DNA of 64,000 bases from positions 2,666,001 through 2,730,000 of the forward strand of contig NZ_CP142860.1 of the NCBI RefSeq assembly GCF_036287215.1. The letters run 5' to 3'. The DNA comes from Caproiciproducens sp. CPB-2 (GTDB lineage: Bacteria; Bacillota; Clostridia; Oscillospirales; Acutalibacteraceae). Positions 8,204 through 16,717 of this stretch are shown in pieces (position 1 is the first letter of the stretch; every line of letters begins with the position of its first letter). The translations under genes and the position numbers were made by a program. The notes under the pieces are model-generated. The model saw only the letters and a list, made by a program, of their open reading frames with translations. It was not told where the DNA came from and did no database searches.

Positions 8204-9232
8204 CTACCTTGATTTCAAAGCGTTGTCCTGTTCCAGAGCCAGCGATTTTTTATACTGGAACACGGTCACATGTTCATATTTTTTAAAGACCTTGCTGAAA
8301 TAGCTGCTCTCGTTATAGCCAAGGCGGAACGCGACGTCGATAATGTTCAGGTCGGTAAAGGAAAAATACCCTTTTGCGATGGTCAGCTTCCGCATATGCA
8401 GATATTCAATGACGCTTACTCCCATCTGCTGCATAAAGATGCGGCTCAGGTACCCCTGACTGATATTGCAGTGGTCCACAATCTGGTTCAGGCCGATATC
8501 CTTTTTGATGTTTTCATCGATGTAGCGGAACACGGATTCCAGCACCTTGTACTTTTTAATGCTGACCTGCTGGAAAATGTAATTCATGACATTGAACAGC
8601 CAGAATTCCAGGCTCTTTTTTTCGGAGAGCAGAACCTCCGTCATCGGGAACAGCTCTTCGCATTTTATCTGCTCCTCATTCAGCCAGTCCAGCATGCTCA
8701 TCAGGCTCTGTCCCAGCTTCATAAACGTGGCTTTCAGCTGTTCGGGGTCACTGCCCGTATCGGAGTAAATTTCATTCACAATCTGCGGAATCCGGTAGTA
8801 CATTTTTTTGAAATCTTTTTCTTTAAGGATGGAGAAAAGGGAGTCCGTCTGCTTTCCGTATTTTTTATGAGATTCCGAATAGCCGTCGAGCAGGCTCTTA
8901 ATAAGGGCCCCGGTAACCGGCTTTGAAATATATTCCCGGACCTCCGCTTTCAAAGCCTCGCGTGCAAACTCGAAATTGTTATAGGCGGAAACAATATAGA
9001 TCGTAATGTTGTGGTTGCTCGTATAAATCTGTTTGCTCGCTTCGATCCCGGAGATCCCCGGCATCATAATATCCATAAATACAATATCGATTTTTTCCGT
9101 TTTGCAAACCTCTACGGCGTCCTCTCCATTGGCAACAGTGCGCACGACAGTAAAGCCACTCACGTCGGACACCATGATCCGCATGGCTTCTCTCATCAGT
9201 TCTTCATCATCAGCAATCATTACCCGATACAT
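8204..9232 (-). CDS. AraC-type response regulator (YesN-like) of the microcompartment locus
   Basis: 342 residues. The receiver domain (about 1-120) has the acidic pair ADDEE near residue 8, the phospho-acceptor Asp55 in VFMDIMMPG, the switch Ser in IVSAYN and the Lys in ISKP, so it should be phosphorylatable. A middle region of about 110 residues follows. The C-terminal ~100 residues hold two AraC helix-turn-helix motifs (IGLNQIVDHCNISQGYLSRIF and INIIDVAFRLGYNESSYFSKVF types). It starts directly after the PocR sensor stop codon, so the two form a pair, probably the substrate-responsive activator of the operon. Confidence 0.9.
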   Translation of the reverse strand: MYRVMIADDEELMREAMRIMVSDVSGFTVVRTVANGEDAVEVCKTEKIDIVFMDIMMPGISGIEASKQIYTSNHNITIYIVSAYNNFEFAREALKAEVREYISKPVTGALIKSLLDGYSESHKKYGKQTDSLFSILKEKDFKKMYYRIPQIVNEIYSDTGSDPEQLKATFMKLGQSLMSMLDWLNEEQIKCEELFPMTEVLLSEKKSLEFWLFNVMNYIFQQVSIKKYKVLESVFRYIDENIKKDIGLNQIVDHCNISQGYLSRIFMQQMGVSVIEYLHMRKLTIAKGYFSFTDLNIIDVAFRLGYNESSYFSKVFKKYEHVTVFQYKKSLALEQDNALKSR

Positions 9233-10531
9233 TTACAGTACCTTTTCATCAAAGTTTTTTGGATATTTAATCAGACACTTTGTTCCGCTTTTCTCGCTGT
9301 ATTGCATAACAACGTCGTACTGCGGGCCAAAGGAACTGACCAGCCTCTGTCTGATACTGGAGATCCCCGTTTCTATGGTATCTCCTTCGTAACCGCCTTC
9401 TTTATACGATTTGAACCTCTGCGAAATTTTTTCCTCGTTCAGTCCCAGACCGCTGTCCTCTATGGAAATAGCCACGTCGCTGTCCCTATAAGAAACCGAA
9501 ATCCGTACGGTGCCGCCTTCCCGCTTTTGGTCAATCCCGTAAAAAACCGCCTTTTCCACAAAGGGAAGAACGATAAATTTCGGAATCCGCTGCATATGTA
9601 TATTTTCCGCAATGCCAATGGAATAGTTCAGCCGCTCTCCCAGCCGGACCTTCTGTATTTTCAGATACCGTTCAATATTTTCCATTTCATCCGCTACGGA
9701 GATGGAATTTTGGGTATTGATAAGATTATACCGTAAGAACTCCGCGAACAGCGTCACCATTTCATTGGTCTTCGGGGCCTTTTCAATGACCGCCAGATTG
9801 GAAATGGAGTTCAGACACCGGAATAAAAAGGAGGGGTTCATCTGCGACTGCAGCGCGGTCAGCTCGGCGTTCTTAAGGCTGTACTCCAGTTCCATTCTTT
9901 TTCGCTTCTCACTCAGGTTTTCCATTTCCTTGTTTAAAGTTTCCTTGAGCATCAGCCTGGACAGTTCCTTTTCGCCAAGCTGGTTGACAATCAGAGAAAT
10001 CATGTCCGCTATATTGACAAACTGTTCGTAGGACATTTCCTGTATTTTATTGAACAGGTTGCTCTTGCTGACTTTATAATCCTCCGCGTGGTGCATCACG
10101 GTTTCCAGCCTGCATACATTCGTAGGGGCGTCGTTGCACCGGATTTGCCCCCCGATAAAGCCTCCGAGGTAGTGCCCCCGGACGATAATCGGAATGGCGA
10201 CCTCCATCAGCCCGCAGGGACAGAAATACACCGAGGTTTTCTGTGTCACCGCGGCCTGGATCGCGCCGAACGCATCAGAGGACCAGCAAAGGCGTTTTTC
10301 TCCTTCATTCCTCCTGATTTCTTGACAGAATTCGGTGAAAGAGGTCATTTCCGTGACCGGTTCGCCCTTAAAATCCACCGTGACAAACGCCAGACCCGTC
10401 GCTTTGGAAATCTTTTCCTGGATATCTTCTAACTTCTCTTTCCCAAAAAGATGGTTGATATCGAAATTATTGAACACACTGTCTTCATCCTGCACCAAAT
10501 CTTTAATTTTGGTATTTAAGAACTCATCCAT
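9233..10531 (-). CDS. PocR-domain sensor with LytS-like histidine kinase region lacking the phospho-acceptor His
   Basis: 432 residues, no membrane segment. Residues about 25-190 match a PocR ligand-binding domain, with CWSSDAFGAIQ and FCPCGLMEVAIPI and VRGHYLGGFIGGQ segments. PocR domains sense small hydrocarbon derivatives such as 1,3-propanediol. A coiled coil (about 190-228) leads to a LytS-type region. Its usual NPHFLFN phospho-acceptor motif reads NPSFLFR here, so Ser234 replaces His. The N-box VENAxxHG reads VEKAVFYG, so Lys327 and Tyr331 replace conserved residues. A partial G-box (DSGLGL) remains. It is probably a degenerate kinase that senses ligand but does not autophosphorylate in the usual way. 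The gene abuts the response regulator gene. Confidence 0.85.
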   Translation of the reverse strand: MDEFLNTKIKDLVQDEDSVFNNFDINHLFGKEKLEDIQEKISKATGLAFVTVDFKGEPVTEMTSFTEFCQEIRRNEGEKRLCWSSDAFGAIQAAVTQKTSVYFCPCGLMEVAIPIIVRGHYLGGFIGGQIRCNDAPTNVCRLETVMHHAEDYKVSKSNLFNKIQEMSYEQFVNIADMISLIVNQLGEKELSRLMLKETLNKEMENLSEKRKRMELEYSLKNAELTALQSQMNPSFLFRCLNSISNLAVIEKAPKTNEMVTLFAEFLRYNLINTQNSISVADEMENIERYLKIQKVRLGERLNYSIGIAENIHMQRIPKFIVLPFVEKAVFYGIDQKREGGTVRISVSYRDSDVAISIEDSGLGLNEEKISQRFKSYKEGGYEGDTIETGISSIRQRLVSSFGPQYDVVMQYSEKSGTKCLIKYPKNFDEKVL

Positions 10532-10618
10532 GAAAGCAACCTCCTAAATCAAGAATATACTACTCTAATATACCACACTGCCCATATTATATAATATATT
10601 CTTTGACTTTGGGGATTT

Positions 10619-11740
10619 TTAGTGTATTTTTTTCAATAATGTTTCGACATCCTGCTCTGTTATTCCCCTTGGGTTCATCGGAGTACATCCGTCCTGCACC
10701 GCATTTTGGGCCACATAATGGACATATTGGTCGAAATTCTCCTGCGACACGCCGCACTCGCTGAGGGTAAGCGGCATATTCATCAGCTTCTTCAGGGAGG
10801 TGATGCACGCGAGAAGGACCGCTACGGCAAGCTTGGGGTCGGCGCTTCTTTCCACCATCCCCGTCCGGTAGGCCATCTGCGCATATTTGGCCGCGACCCG
10901 GTCGTCCAGGCTGTTAAACAGAATCACTTCATTGAGCAGAAGGGCGTTTGCAAGTCCGTGCGCGATATGAAAGGTTCCCCCCACCTGATGCGCGATGCTG
11001 TGGCTCATGCCAAGTCCCGCGATGCTGAACGCGATGCCCGCGAGGCTGGAAGCCAAAAGCATTTCCACCCTTGCCTGCTCGTCGCCGCCGTGGCGGTAGC
11101 ACTGCAGGAGCGATCTCATAATCAGCTCCACGGCTTTTTCGGCCATTGCGTCCGTATAAACGCTGGAGCCCTTGGCCACATAGGCCTCCATCGCGTGGGT
11201 CATGACGTCCATGCCGGTGTTCGCCGTAATTTCCGGCGGAAGCGACAGTGTCAGCTTTGCGTCGAGAATCGCTTCGTCGGGATAGATGCTGTCGTCGAAA
11301 AAGATATGTTTTTTCTTGGTTTCGTGGTCCACCACGACCGTTGCGGCCGTTACCTCCGAGCCCGTTCCGCTTGTGGTCGGAATCGCAATCAGCGGCACGC
11401 CGGCGGCTATCTTCATCTCCCGCGCAAAATAGAGGATTCCCTTCGCGGTGTCGATGGCGGAGCCTCCCCCGAACGCGATCATGACCTCGGGCCGGAACTG
11501 CTTGAAAATCGCGACCCCTTTCCCGATGACGGTCAGGGGCGTATCGGGCAGGACCCCGTTAAACAGCTTTACCTCGTTGCTGTTGTCGATGACTTCCAGC
11601 ACTTTCCGGATGCTCCCGTTTTCAATCAGGAACCGGTCGCAGATGATCCAGATTCTTTTTCCCGTGATGGCCGCGAGATGTTCCAGCGAGTTTTCCCCGT
11701 AATAAATTTTGGTTCTCAGATAGATACGTTCCAATTTCAT
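10619..11740 (-). CDS. pduQ: Iron-dependent 1-propanol dehydrogenase (PduQ-like)
   Basis: 373 residues, group III iron-dependent alcohol dehydrogenase. The NAD-binding GGGSAIDTAKG (about residue 90), the IPTTSGTGSEVT segment, and the metal ligands in GMDVMTHAMEAY, SHSIAHQVGG and IAHGLANA are all present. In microcompartments PduQ reduces part of the aldehyde to alcohol and so regenerates NAD+ for the aldehyde dehydrogenase. The gene is 10 bp downstream of the first aldehyde dehydrogenase gene, consistent with paired expression. Propanol is the likely product, inferred from the diol dehydratase; ethanol cannot be excluded. Confidence 0.9.
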   Translation of the reverse strand: MKLERIYLRTKIYYGENSLEHLAAITGKRIWIICDRFLIENGSIRKVLEVIDNSNEVKLFNGVLPDTPLTVIGKGVAIFKQFRPEVMIAFGGGSAIDTAKGILYFAREMKIAAGVPLIAIPTTSGTGSEVTAATVVVDHETKKKHIFFDDSIYPDEAILDAKLTLSLPPEITANTGMDVMTHAMEAYVAKGSSVYTDAMAEKAVELIMRSLLQCYRHGGDEQARVEMLLASSLAGIAFSIAGLGMSHSIAHQVGGTFHIAHGLANALLLNEVILFNSLDDRVAAKYAQMAYRTGMVERSADPKLAVAVLLACITSLKKLMNMPLTLSECGVSQENFDQYVHYVAQNAVQDGCTPMNPRGITEQDVETLLKKIH

Positions 11741-11749
11741 CCCCGCTTT

Positions 11750-13120
11750 CTAACGAATGGTAAAGGCGTCCATCAGCGTGCATCTTCTCCTTCTTGCGAA
11801 ATGTCTTGCGGTCGTGGTTCCTTCCCCGGTGATTGTCGCAATGGTAAAGCTGGTGTCGCCCTCCCCTTTGTAGCCGATCCCGGCCAGGGAAGAGCCGTTT
11901 TTCACGAAGACGGAGGTCTGCATTTTCTTTGCCGCCCGGTTCAGCCGCTCAATGGATTGGGAGTGGATGGTCGCGGTGTGGCGGAACCCCTGTTCGATTT
12001 CAAAGGCGGTTTCCAGCGCTTCGTCGAAGTCGGCCACCCTGACAAGGGGGACAACCGGCATCAGCATTTCCAGCGTGACAAACGGATGATGCTGAATGGT
12101 GTCGACCACGATCAGCCGGACGGTTTCACTGCAGGGGATTTTGGCCGCCTTTAAAATTTCATTGGCGCTTTTGCCTTCAAACGCTTTGTTGATGCCCATG
12201 TCCTGTGTGACGGTCACGGAGGTCAGCTTCAGCATTTCTTCCTCGTTATGGATATAGTAAACGTTGTTTTTCTTAAGCTCTTCCACAAATTCATCCGCGG
12301 CAGCCGCGACGACGACGATGCTCTTTTCCGAGATGCACATGACGTTGTTGTCAAAGGAAGCGCCCTCGACGATATCCCTTGCCGCCTGCTTCAGATCGGC
12401 CGTTTCGTCGACGATGGCGGTCGGATTCCCCGGCCCCGCGCCGATCACTTTTTTGCCGCTGGCAAGCGCCTCTCTCAGAACGCCGCTGCCGCCCGTAGTC
12501 ACCACCATGGAGATATCGGGGTGCGTCATCAGCTCGCGGGTCACCGCCATGGAGGTATCCCCCAGCGTGACGACCAGATTGTCGATGCCGCAGGTGTCAC
12601 GGATGGCGACGTTGATCATTTCCGTTACGAACTGGGAAACCTTGATGGCTCTGGGGTGCGGGACATGCACGACGGCGTTGCCCGCGGCCAGCAGGCCGAT
12701 GGTATTGTTAATGAGTGTGGCGCACGGATTGGTGCAGGGATGCACGGCGCAGACGACGCCGTAGGAGGACAGTTCATACAGGGTCATCCCGCTGTCTCCC
12801 GTTTTCACCTCGGTGATCAAATCCTCCACGCCGGGCGTTTTCCGAATGGCCAGAAGGAGCTTTTTGACCTTATCTTCGACATTGCCCATTCCGGTTTCTT
12901 CCGCCGCCATTTCAGCGATCATATTCACCAGCGGCAAAAGCTCTTCTTTTATCGCGTCGATGACTTCCTGACGTTCATTCAGCGTAAACCTGGAATACTG
13001 GGCGTAGGCCCCCTGGGCTACCGCAACAGCATCATTCACCGAACGGAAGACCCCGCTTCTTACCGTATCGCTGCAGGTCAGGTATTTCTTCACCAATTCT
13101 CCAATTTGTGCAGTATTCAT
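11750..13120 (-). CDS. CoA-acylating aldehyde dehydrogenase (PduP/EutE-like, copy 1)
   Basis: 456 residues. The catalytic Cys is in SFDNNVMCISEKS, the NAD region has AGNAVVHVPHPRA, and the end is RRRRCTLMDAFTIR as in the PduP/EutE family. The N terminus starts with a short helix (MNTAQIGELVKKYL) fused to the domain with little linker, unlike the paralogue at 4668-6125. It oxidises an aldehyde to acyl-CoA with NAD+. Two acylating aldehyde dehydrogenases in one locus may differ in chain length preference or in location relative to the shell; the sequence alone does not decide which. Confidence 0.9.
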   Translation of the reverse strand: MNTAQIGELVKKYLTCSDTVRSGVFRSVNDAVAVAQGAYAQYSRFTLNERQEVIDAIKEELLPLVNMIAEMAAEETGMGNVEDKVKKLLLAIRKTPGVEDLITEVKTGDSGMTLYELSSYGVVCAVHPCTNPCATLINNTIGLLAAGNAVVHVPHPRAIKVSQFVTEMINVAIRDTCGIDNLVVTLGDTSMAVTRELMTHPDISMVVTTGGSGVLREALASGKKVIGAGPGNPTAIVDETADLKQAARDIVEGASFDNNVMCISEKSIVVVAAAADEFVEELKKNNVYYIHNEEEMLKLTSVTVTQDMGINKAFEGKSANEILKAAKIPCSETVRLIVVDTIQHHPFVTLEMLMPVVPLVRVADFDEALETAFEIEQGFRHTATIHSQSIERLNRAAKKMQTSVFVKNGSSLAGIGYKGEGDTSFTIATITGEGTTTARHFARRRRCTLMDAFTIR

Positions 13121-13437
13121 CTTAACCTCTCTTTCGCCCGATTCCTCAGGCTTTCAGTTAAATAAATTCAGGATATGACACTGCCTGTTTCTTGGCCTTG
13201 TTTATAAATCAAAAATCGACGGATTTCCGGACACAAAGTGTCTTACCCCGCCTACGGCGCCCACGACCGCAGCTTATTCCATACAGGTTTCTGTACGCCT
13301 CGTTTTGAATACGCTTCAAAGGAACCTTATGCGAAATGTGCATGCAGGCTCAGCCTGCCCGTATGCCGAGCATTTTTGACGCGGTCAGACGCGATTTTAG
13401 CCGAATAAGACAAGACTCTTGATTTTACAAGCAAAGC
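13121..13437 (-). other. 317-bp structured spacer inside the microcompartment operon
   Basis: No gene is supported here, although neighbouring genes are spaced by about 10-90 bp. It contains a perfect palindrome GACAC-AAA-GTGTC (13230-13242) and another, GCAGGCTCAGCCTGC (13344-13358). Several short frames are open for only 15-35 codons. It could hold a second promoter, an RNA processing site or a dispersed intergenic repeat; nothing identifies it with a known riboswitch. Confidence 0.4.
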
Positions 13438-13704
13438 CTAAATATCCATCGTATCGATAATGCCTACAATGGCCATGTCAACGGAGACATTATGCTTTTG
13501 AACACGCACGGCCGACCCGGAGCAGACCAGGACATACTCCCCGATGCCCGCCCCCACATAATCGGCGGCAACCTCTTCGGAGCCGATGTTGCGCTTCTGG
13601 GAATCGATTTTCTGAATAATCATCAGCTTAAAGCCGACCAGGGATTCTTCCTTCCGCGTCGCAACAACATTACCCACCACTTTTGCCATATAAATGGTAA
13701 TCAC
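13438..13704 (-). CDS. EutN/CcmL-type pentameric vertex protein (BMC-P)
   Basis: 88 residues, the standard size for EutN/PduN/CcmL proteins. It begins MITIYMAKVVGNVVAT and has the conserved VGFKLMIIQ and VGAGIGEYVLVCSGSAVR segments of the family. Five copies form the pentamers that cap the vertices of the polyhedral shell, so one BMC-P gene is needed to close it. It is the only BMC-P gene in the window. The spacing to the upstream BMC-H gene is 29 bp. Confidence 0.93.
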   Translation of the reverse strand: MITIYMAKVVGNVVATRKEESLVGFKLMIIQKIDSQKRNIGSEEVAADYVGAGIGEYVLVCSGSAVRVQKHNVSVDMAIVGIIDTMDI

Positions 13705-13733
13705 AATCCTTTCCTGACCTTAGTTCCTAAGGA

Positions 13734-14606
13734 TTATTTCTCTTTTTTGGCCCTTGGCTTTCTGGGCGGCTGTTTGGATGTCCCCTTTTCTTTCACTACC
13801 GTGTTCCTGGGGCCGGTGCTTCCCGCTGCCGTGGATTTTCTCGTCCCCGTTCTGCCGGACGGTTTGGCTTTGACTTCCGGCTGGGAAACGGCCGGTTCCT
13901 TCCCTGGGGAAACAGCGGGCGGATCCTGCGGCTTTTCTTCCTCCGCCGGGAATTTGGCGGGGGCTTTCCTCTCCGTTTTTGCTTCCGTCTGAATCGTCTC
14001 CGGCACCGGCGCGGGGATTTCCTTTGCCGGGACAACCGCTTCCGGTCCGGGCAGAGGGGCTGCTTCCACGGGCAAAACCGTTTCCGGCTCCGTCAGGACG
14101 GCTTCCTGCGCGGGAACTGCAGCCGCTTCCTGTGCGGGCTCCGGCGGAACAGTTTCTTCCGTTTGCGGTGCCGTGGGGGGCTCCTGAACAGGTTCTTCCG
14201 GCTTCGCTTCCGGAATTTCCGGCGCTGCAGGAACTTCCGGCTCCGGTTCGGGTTCGGGCTCCGGCGGCTTCGGCGGCTTCGGCGCGGGAGGTTCCGGCTG
14301 ATCCGGCGGCGTTTTTTCATCCTCTTTTTTCTCAGTCTGACAAAATACTCTTTCAACGCTGTCCGCAGGTCTGGGAATCACTTTGGAAGAAATATAGTGC
14401 TGGAAGGTCTCGCCGACTTGCTTGCCCGCGCTGACGGCGGCGTTTACGGCTGCCACATCGCCAGTGATCTTCACGGTAATCCAGCCGTGTCCTCTTGCTT
14501 TTTCGATCTGGATAATCGTCACATTCGCTGTTTTCACCATGGTGTCCGCTACTAAAACGGCCGTTGCCAGTCCCCGTATTTCTATTAACCCCAATGCGTT
14601 TTTCAT
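13734..14606 (-). CDS. BMC-H shell protein with long charge-segregated C-terminal tail
   Basis: 290 residues. Residues about 1-88 are a normal hexameric BMC domain (MKNALGLIEIRG, then ITVKITGDVAAVNAAV). The next ~160 residues are low complexity: Pro/Glu-rich with a PEPEPEPE run, then Pro/Ala/Glu/Val-rich. The last ~45 residues are strongly basic (Lys, Arg, Ser, Thr, Gly, ending RKPRAKKEK). PduK-like shell proteins also carry C-terminal extensions, but an acidic-then-basic disordered tail this long is unusual. It could face the cytosol and position the compartment, or act as a scaffold in the lumen. Start: ATG at 14606 with AAGGTG upstream. Confidence 0.9.
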   Translation of the reverse strand: MKNALGLIEIRGLATAVLVADTMVKTANVTIIQIEKARGHGWITVKITGDVAAVNAAVSAGKQVGETFQHYISSKVIPRPADSVERVFCQTEKKEDEKTPPDQPEPPAPKPPKPPEPEPEPEPEVPAAPEIPEAKPEEPVQEPPTAPQTEETVPPEPAQEAAAVPAQEAVLTEPETVLPVEAAPLPGPEAVVPAKEIPAPVPETIQTEAKTERKAPAKFPAEEEKPQDPPAVSPGKEPAVSQPEVKAKPSGRTGTRKSTAAGSTGPRNTVVKEKGTSKQPPRKPRAKKEK

Positions 14607-14693
14607 TTTGTCACCTTACTTCTTTTTTTCTTCTGAAAATATATAAAATGTAAACAAAATCAAATTTCGTTACCTGATTTTCCATTTTTCAAA

Positions 14694-15440
14694 TTACTGT
14701 CTGACGATTTCAATGCCCAGCCGGGACGCCTTCTCCTTCGCCAGAGCGGTCAGAAGATCACCCGGGCGCAGCACGATCCGTCCTTCCTGCGCAAATCTGT
14801 CGATATCGCCTTCCGTAATCACTTTGTGCCCGCTTCCCGCGCGCGGCGTCGGCTGGACCCGTGTGATCCCGGGATTTCTTGGAACCGGTTCTCCGTCAAA
14901 AAGTTCCTCTTTGATTTCAATGCCGTACTGAGCGATGATTTTGTAATATTCCCGTATTCTGGCGGCATACGCCGCGGGTTCCTTCCCCGTAAGCGGTTCC
15001 AGACCCGATTTCAGCAGCACGATTTTCTGGCCGTTCGCCATGCAGCTCTGTACCCATTTTGTCTCGAAGGTATCGCCGATGCACAGCGCGGTTTTGACTA
15101 CAAGCTCTCTCGGAGCGGCCGGGAAAACGGTCGTGCCGTCCGACAGCTTTGCCAGATCGGCTTCCTCCTGCCTGAGGACAGTGCCGCAGCCTTGGCATTC
15201 CCTGAGCTTTTTCATGTGATAGTCGTTTGTCATGGAAGGGGGAACCACCGTAACGACCCGGTATTCGCGCCGGTCCTTCAGCTTTTCAAAAAGGGAACGG
15301 TATTCCTCTCTCCATCCTTCGGTAAGGATGACATACAATTTCTGTCCGGGTACGGAGGAATTGGGCAGCAAATTTTCAGCCTGCATTTTCTGTATCACTT
15401 TTAAGATAATCTGATACAGATTGTTTTCATTGATTTCCAC
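14694..15440 (-). CDS. Microcompartment-associated flavoprotein-like protein
   Basis: About 248 residues from a GTG at 15440, which has AAAGGAGG at good spacing; an ATG further up lacks one. The core (about 35-190) has the layout of the FMN-binding flavoprotein (decarboxylase-like) family found in microcompartment loci, including LYVILTEGW and a CxxC pair in RECQGCGTV. The first ~22 residues form an amphipathic helix (ENNLYQIILKVIQKM), a likely encapsulation peptide. After a Pro/Arg linker the last ~45 residues (KVITEGDIDRF ... RLGIEIVRQ) resemble the end of the protein at 2954-3607. Its reaction is unknown; a redox or assembly role is possible. Confidence 0.65.
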   Translation of the reverse strand: MEINENNLYQIILKVIQKMQAENLLPNSSVPGQKLYVILTEGWREEYRSLFEKLKDRREYRVVTVVPPSMTNDYHMKKLRECQGCGTVLRQEEADLAKLSDGTTVFPAAPRELVVKTALCIGDTFETKWVQSCMANGQKIVLLKSGLEPLTGKEPAAYAARIREYYKIIAQYGIEIKEELFDGEPVPRNPGITRVQPTPRAGSGHKVITEGDIDRFAQEGRIVLRPGDLLTALAKEKASRLGIEIVRQ

Positions 15441-15592
15441 GGTACCCCTCCTTTGCTTTCCAAAACTTTTTATCCGGACTAATGAAAAGGCGGTCATGAT
15501 AGGAAGGAATCAGGGAAGAGCTTTCCCCGACCCTTCCGTACCATTAACGCCCTACACCGTCACGTGTGGAAGAAGAATTGAGTGGTGATGAA

Positions 15593-15871
15593 TTAGTCCA
15601 TATGAGGGATAATCTTCTCAGTGTCCGAATGAGGACGGGGAATGACGTGGATGGAGACCACTTCGCCGACCATTTTGGCGGAAGCCGCTCCGGCGTCCGT
15701 CGCGGCCTTGACGGCCCCGACGTCTCCGCGTACCATAACCGTTACCAGTCCGGAACCGATCTTTTCGTAGCCGACCAGGGTGACGTTCGCCGCCTTGACC
15801 ATGGCATCGGCTGCTTCAATTGCCGGTACGAGTCCATGTGTTTCGATCATACCCAGTGCATCAGAGTTCAT
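15593..15871 (-). CDS. Major hexameric shell protein (PduA/EutM-like BMC-H)
   Basis: 92 residues, a single BMC domain: [24 protein letters not shown] at the start, then [19 protein letters not shown] and SIHVIPRPH near the end. Such proteins form the hexameric tiles of the shell facets, and their pores admit substrate and products. The pore-loop region reads [10 protein letters not shown], as in small-metabolite-permeable PduA types. It lies between the flavoprotein and the PduB-like shell gene. Lack of any tail fits the main facet protein. Confidence 0.95.
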   Translation of the reverse strand: MNSDALGMIETHGLVPAIEAADAMVKAANVTLVGYEKIGSGLVTVMVRGDVGAVKAATDAGAASAKMVGEVVSIHVIPRPHSDTEKIIPHMD

Positions 15872-15901
15872 GTGTAAACCTCCTTCATTGTAGCGTTAGT
15901 G

Positions 15902-16690
15902 TTAAATATATGGATGAGTGGTTGATTTTGGCTCGGAGCCCAACGCGCCAAGCAGCTTCAGACCGACATCTCTGGCCGCTCTGACCGCCTGCCGTACGGC
16001 GCCGGAATCTCCCGTAAAGATAAGAATCACTTCGTTCGAGTAGCTGGTTCCGCCGTTGCCCGGAGAGCTGTAGCAGACCACGTCCACACTCGCCGCCTTG
16101 ACGGCCACATCCGCCAGAACCGTGCCGATCGCGGCGGGGCCCGCGCAGGTCATGCCGAACGCTTTGCCCAGAGGGGATCCGAACGCCTTTTCAAGGCACT
16201 GGCTGGCTCTTGCCGAATACTGGAATTCCAGATGTCCGGCATCGTTCCCGTAAACATCGCCGAAGTATTTCGGAAGGCTGGCCAGGGCGATTTCCACCGC
16301 TCTTCTCGCGTCCGAAACATCCTCCGCTCCGATATAGATCAAGTCGCCGTGACCGGCCCCGCCCTTCGTATCTCTGGGCAGCTCGATCGTGATCACTTCC
16401 GTATTGGTTGCTTTGACGGCGTCATCCACCGCCATAATCTGCGGGCCTGCCCCCGTTCTGCCGCCGATAATCCCGATTGAACGGTATTTACCGAGCTTCA
16501 TCACGTCGACAAGCATCGGGTCCACGCTGGCGATGACCAATCCGATCGTATCGCCTACAGAGGTACCCACAAATTCTGTCACTCCCAGTGAACTGCAAGG
16601 TGTACCGGTTTCCGCTGCTTTTTCCTCAGGTTTTATTTTCAGTTCATCGGCAACCTGCTGCACTACCTTATTGATTAATTGCTGGTCCAT
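15902..16690 (-). CDS. pduB: PduB-like tandem-domain trimeric shell protein (BMC-T)
   Basis: 262 residues with two permuted BMC domains, as in PduB/EutL-type pseudohexameric trimers that can form gated pores. The second domain ends VILIFTGDSGAVRQAVRAAR. The first ~20 residues (MDQQLINKVVQQVADEL) form an amphipathic helix, as in PduB, where the N terminus connects the shell to the enzyme core. This helix resembles that of the aldehyde dehydrogenase at 4668-6125 (LI-K-V-QV-E pattern). The gene lies 28 bp after the activase stop codon. Confidence 0.92.
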   Translation of the reverse strand: MDQQLINKVVQQVADELKIKPEEKAAETGTPCSSLGVTEFVGTSVGDTIGLVIASVDPMLVDVMKLGKYRSIGIIGGRTGAGPQIMAVDDAVKATNTEVITIELPRDTKGGAGHGDLIYIGAEDVSDARRAVEIALASLPKYFGDVYGNDAGHLEFQYSARASQCLEKAFGSPLGKAFGMTCAGPAAIGTVLADVAVKAASVDVVCYSSPGNGGTSYSNEVILIFTGDSGAVRQAVRAARDVGLKLLGALGSEPKSTTHPYI

Positions 16691-16717
16691 TGCCTATCCT
16701 CCGTTTCATTAAATTTT

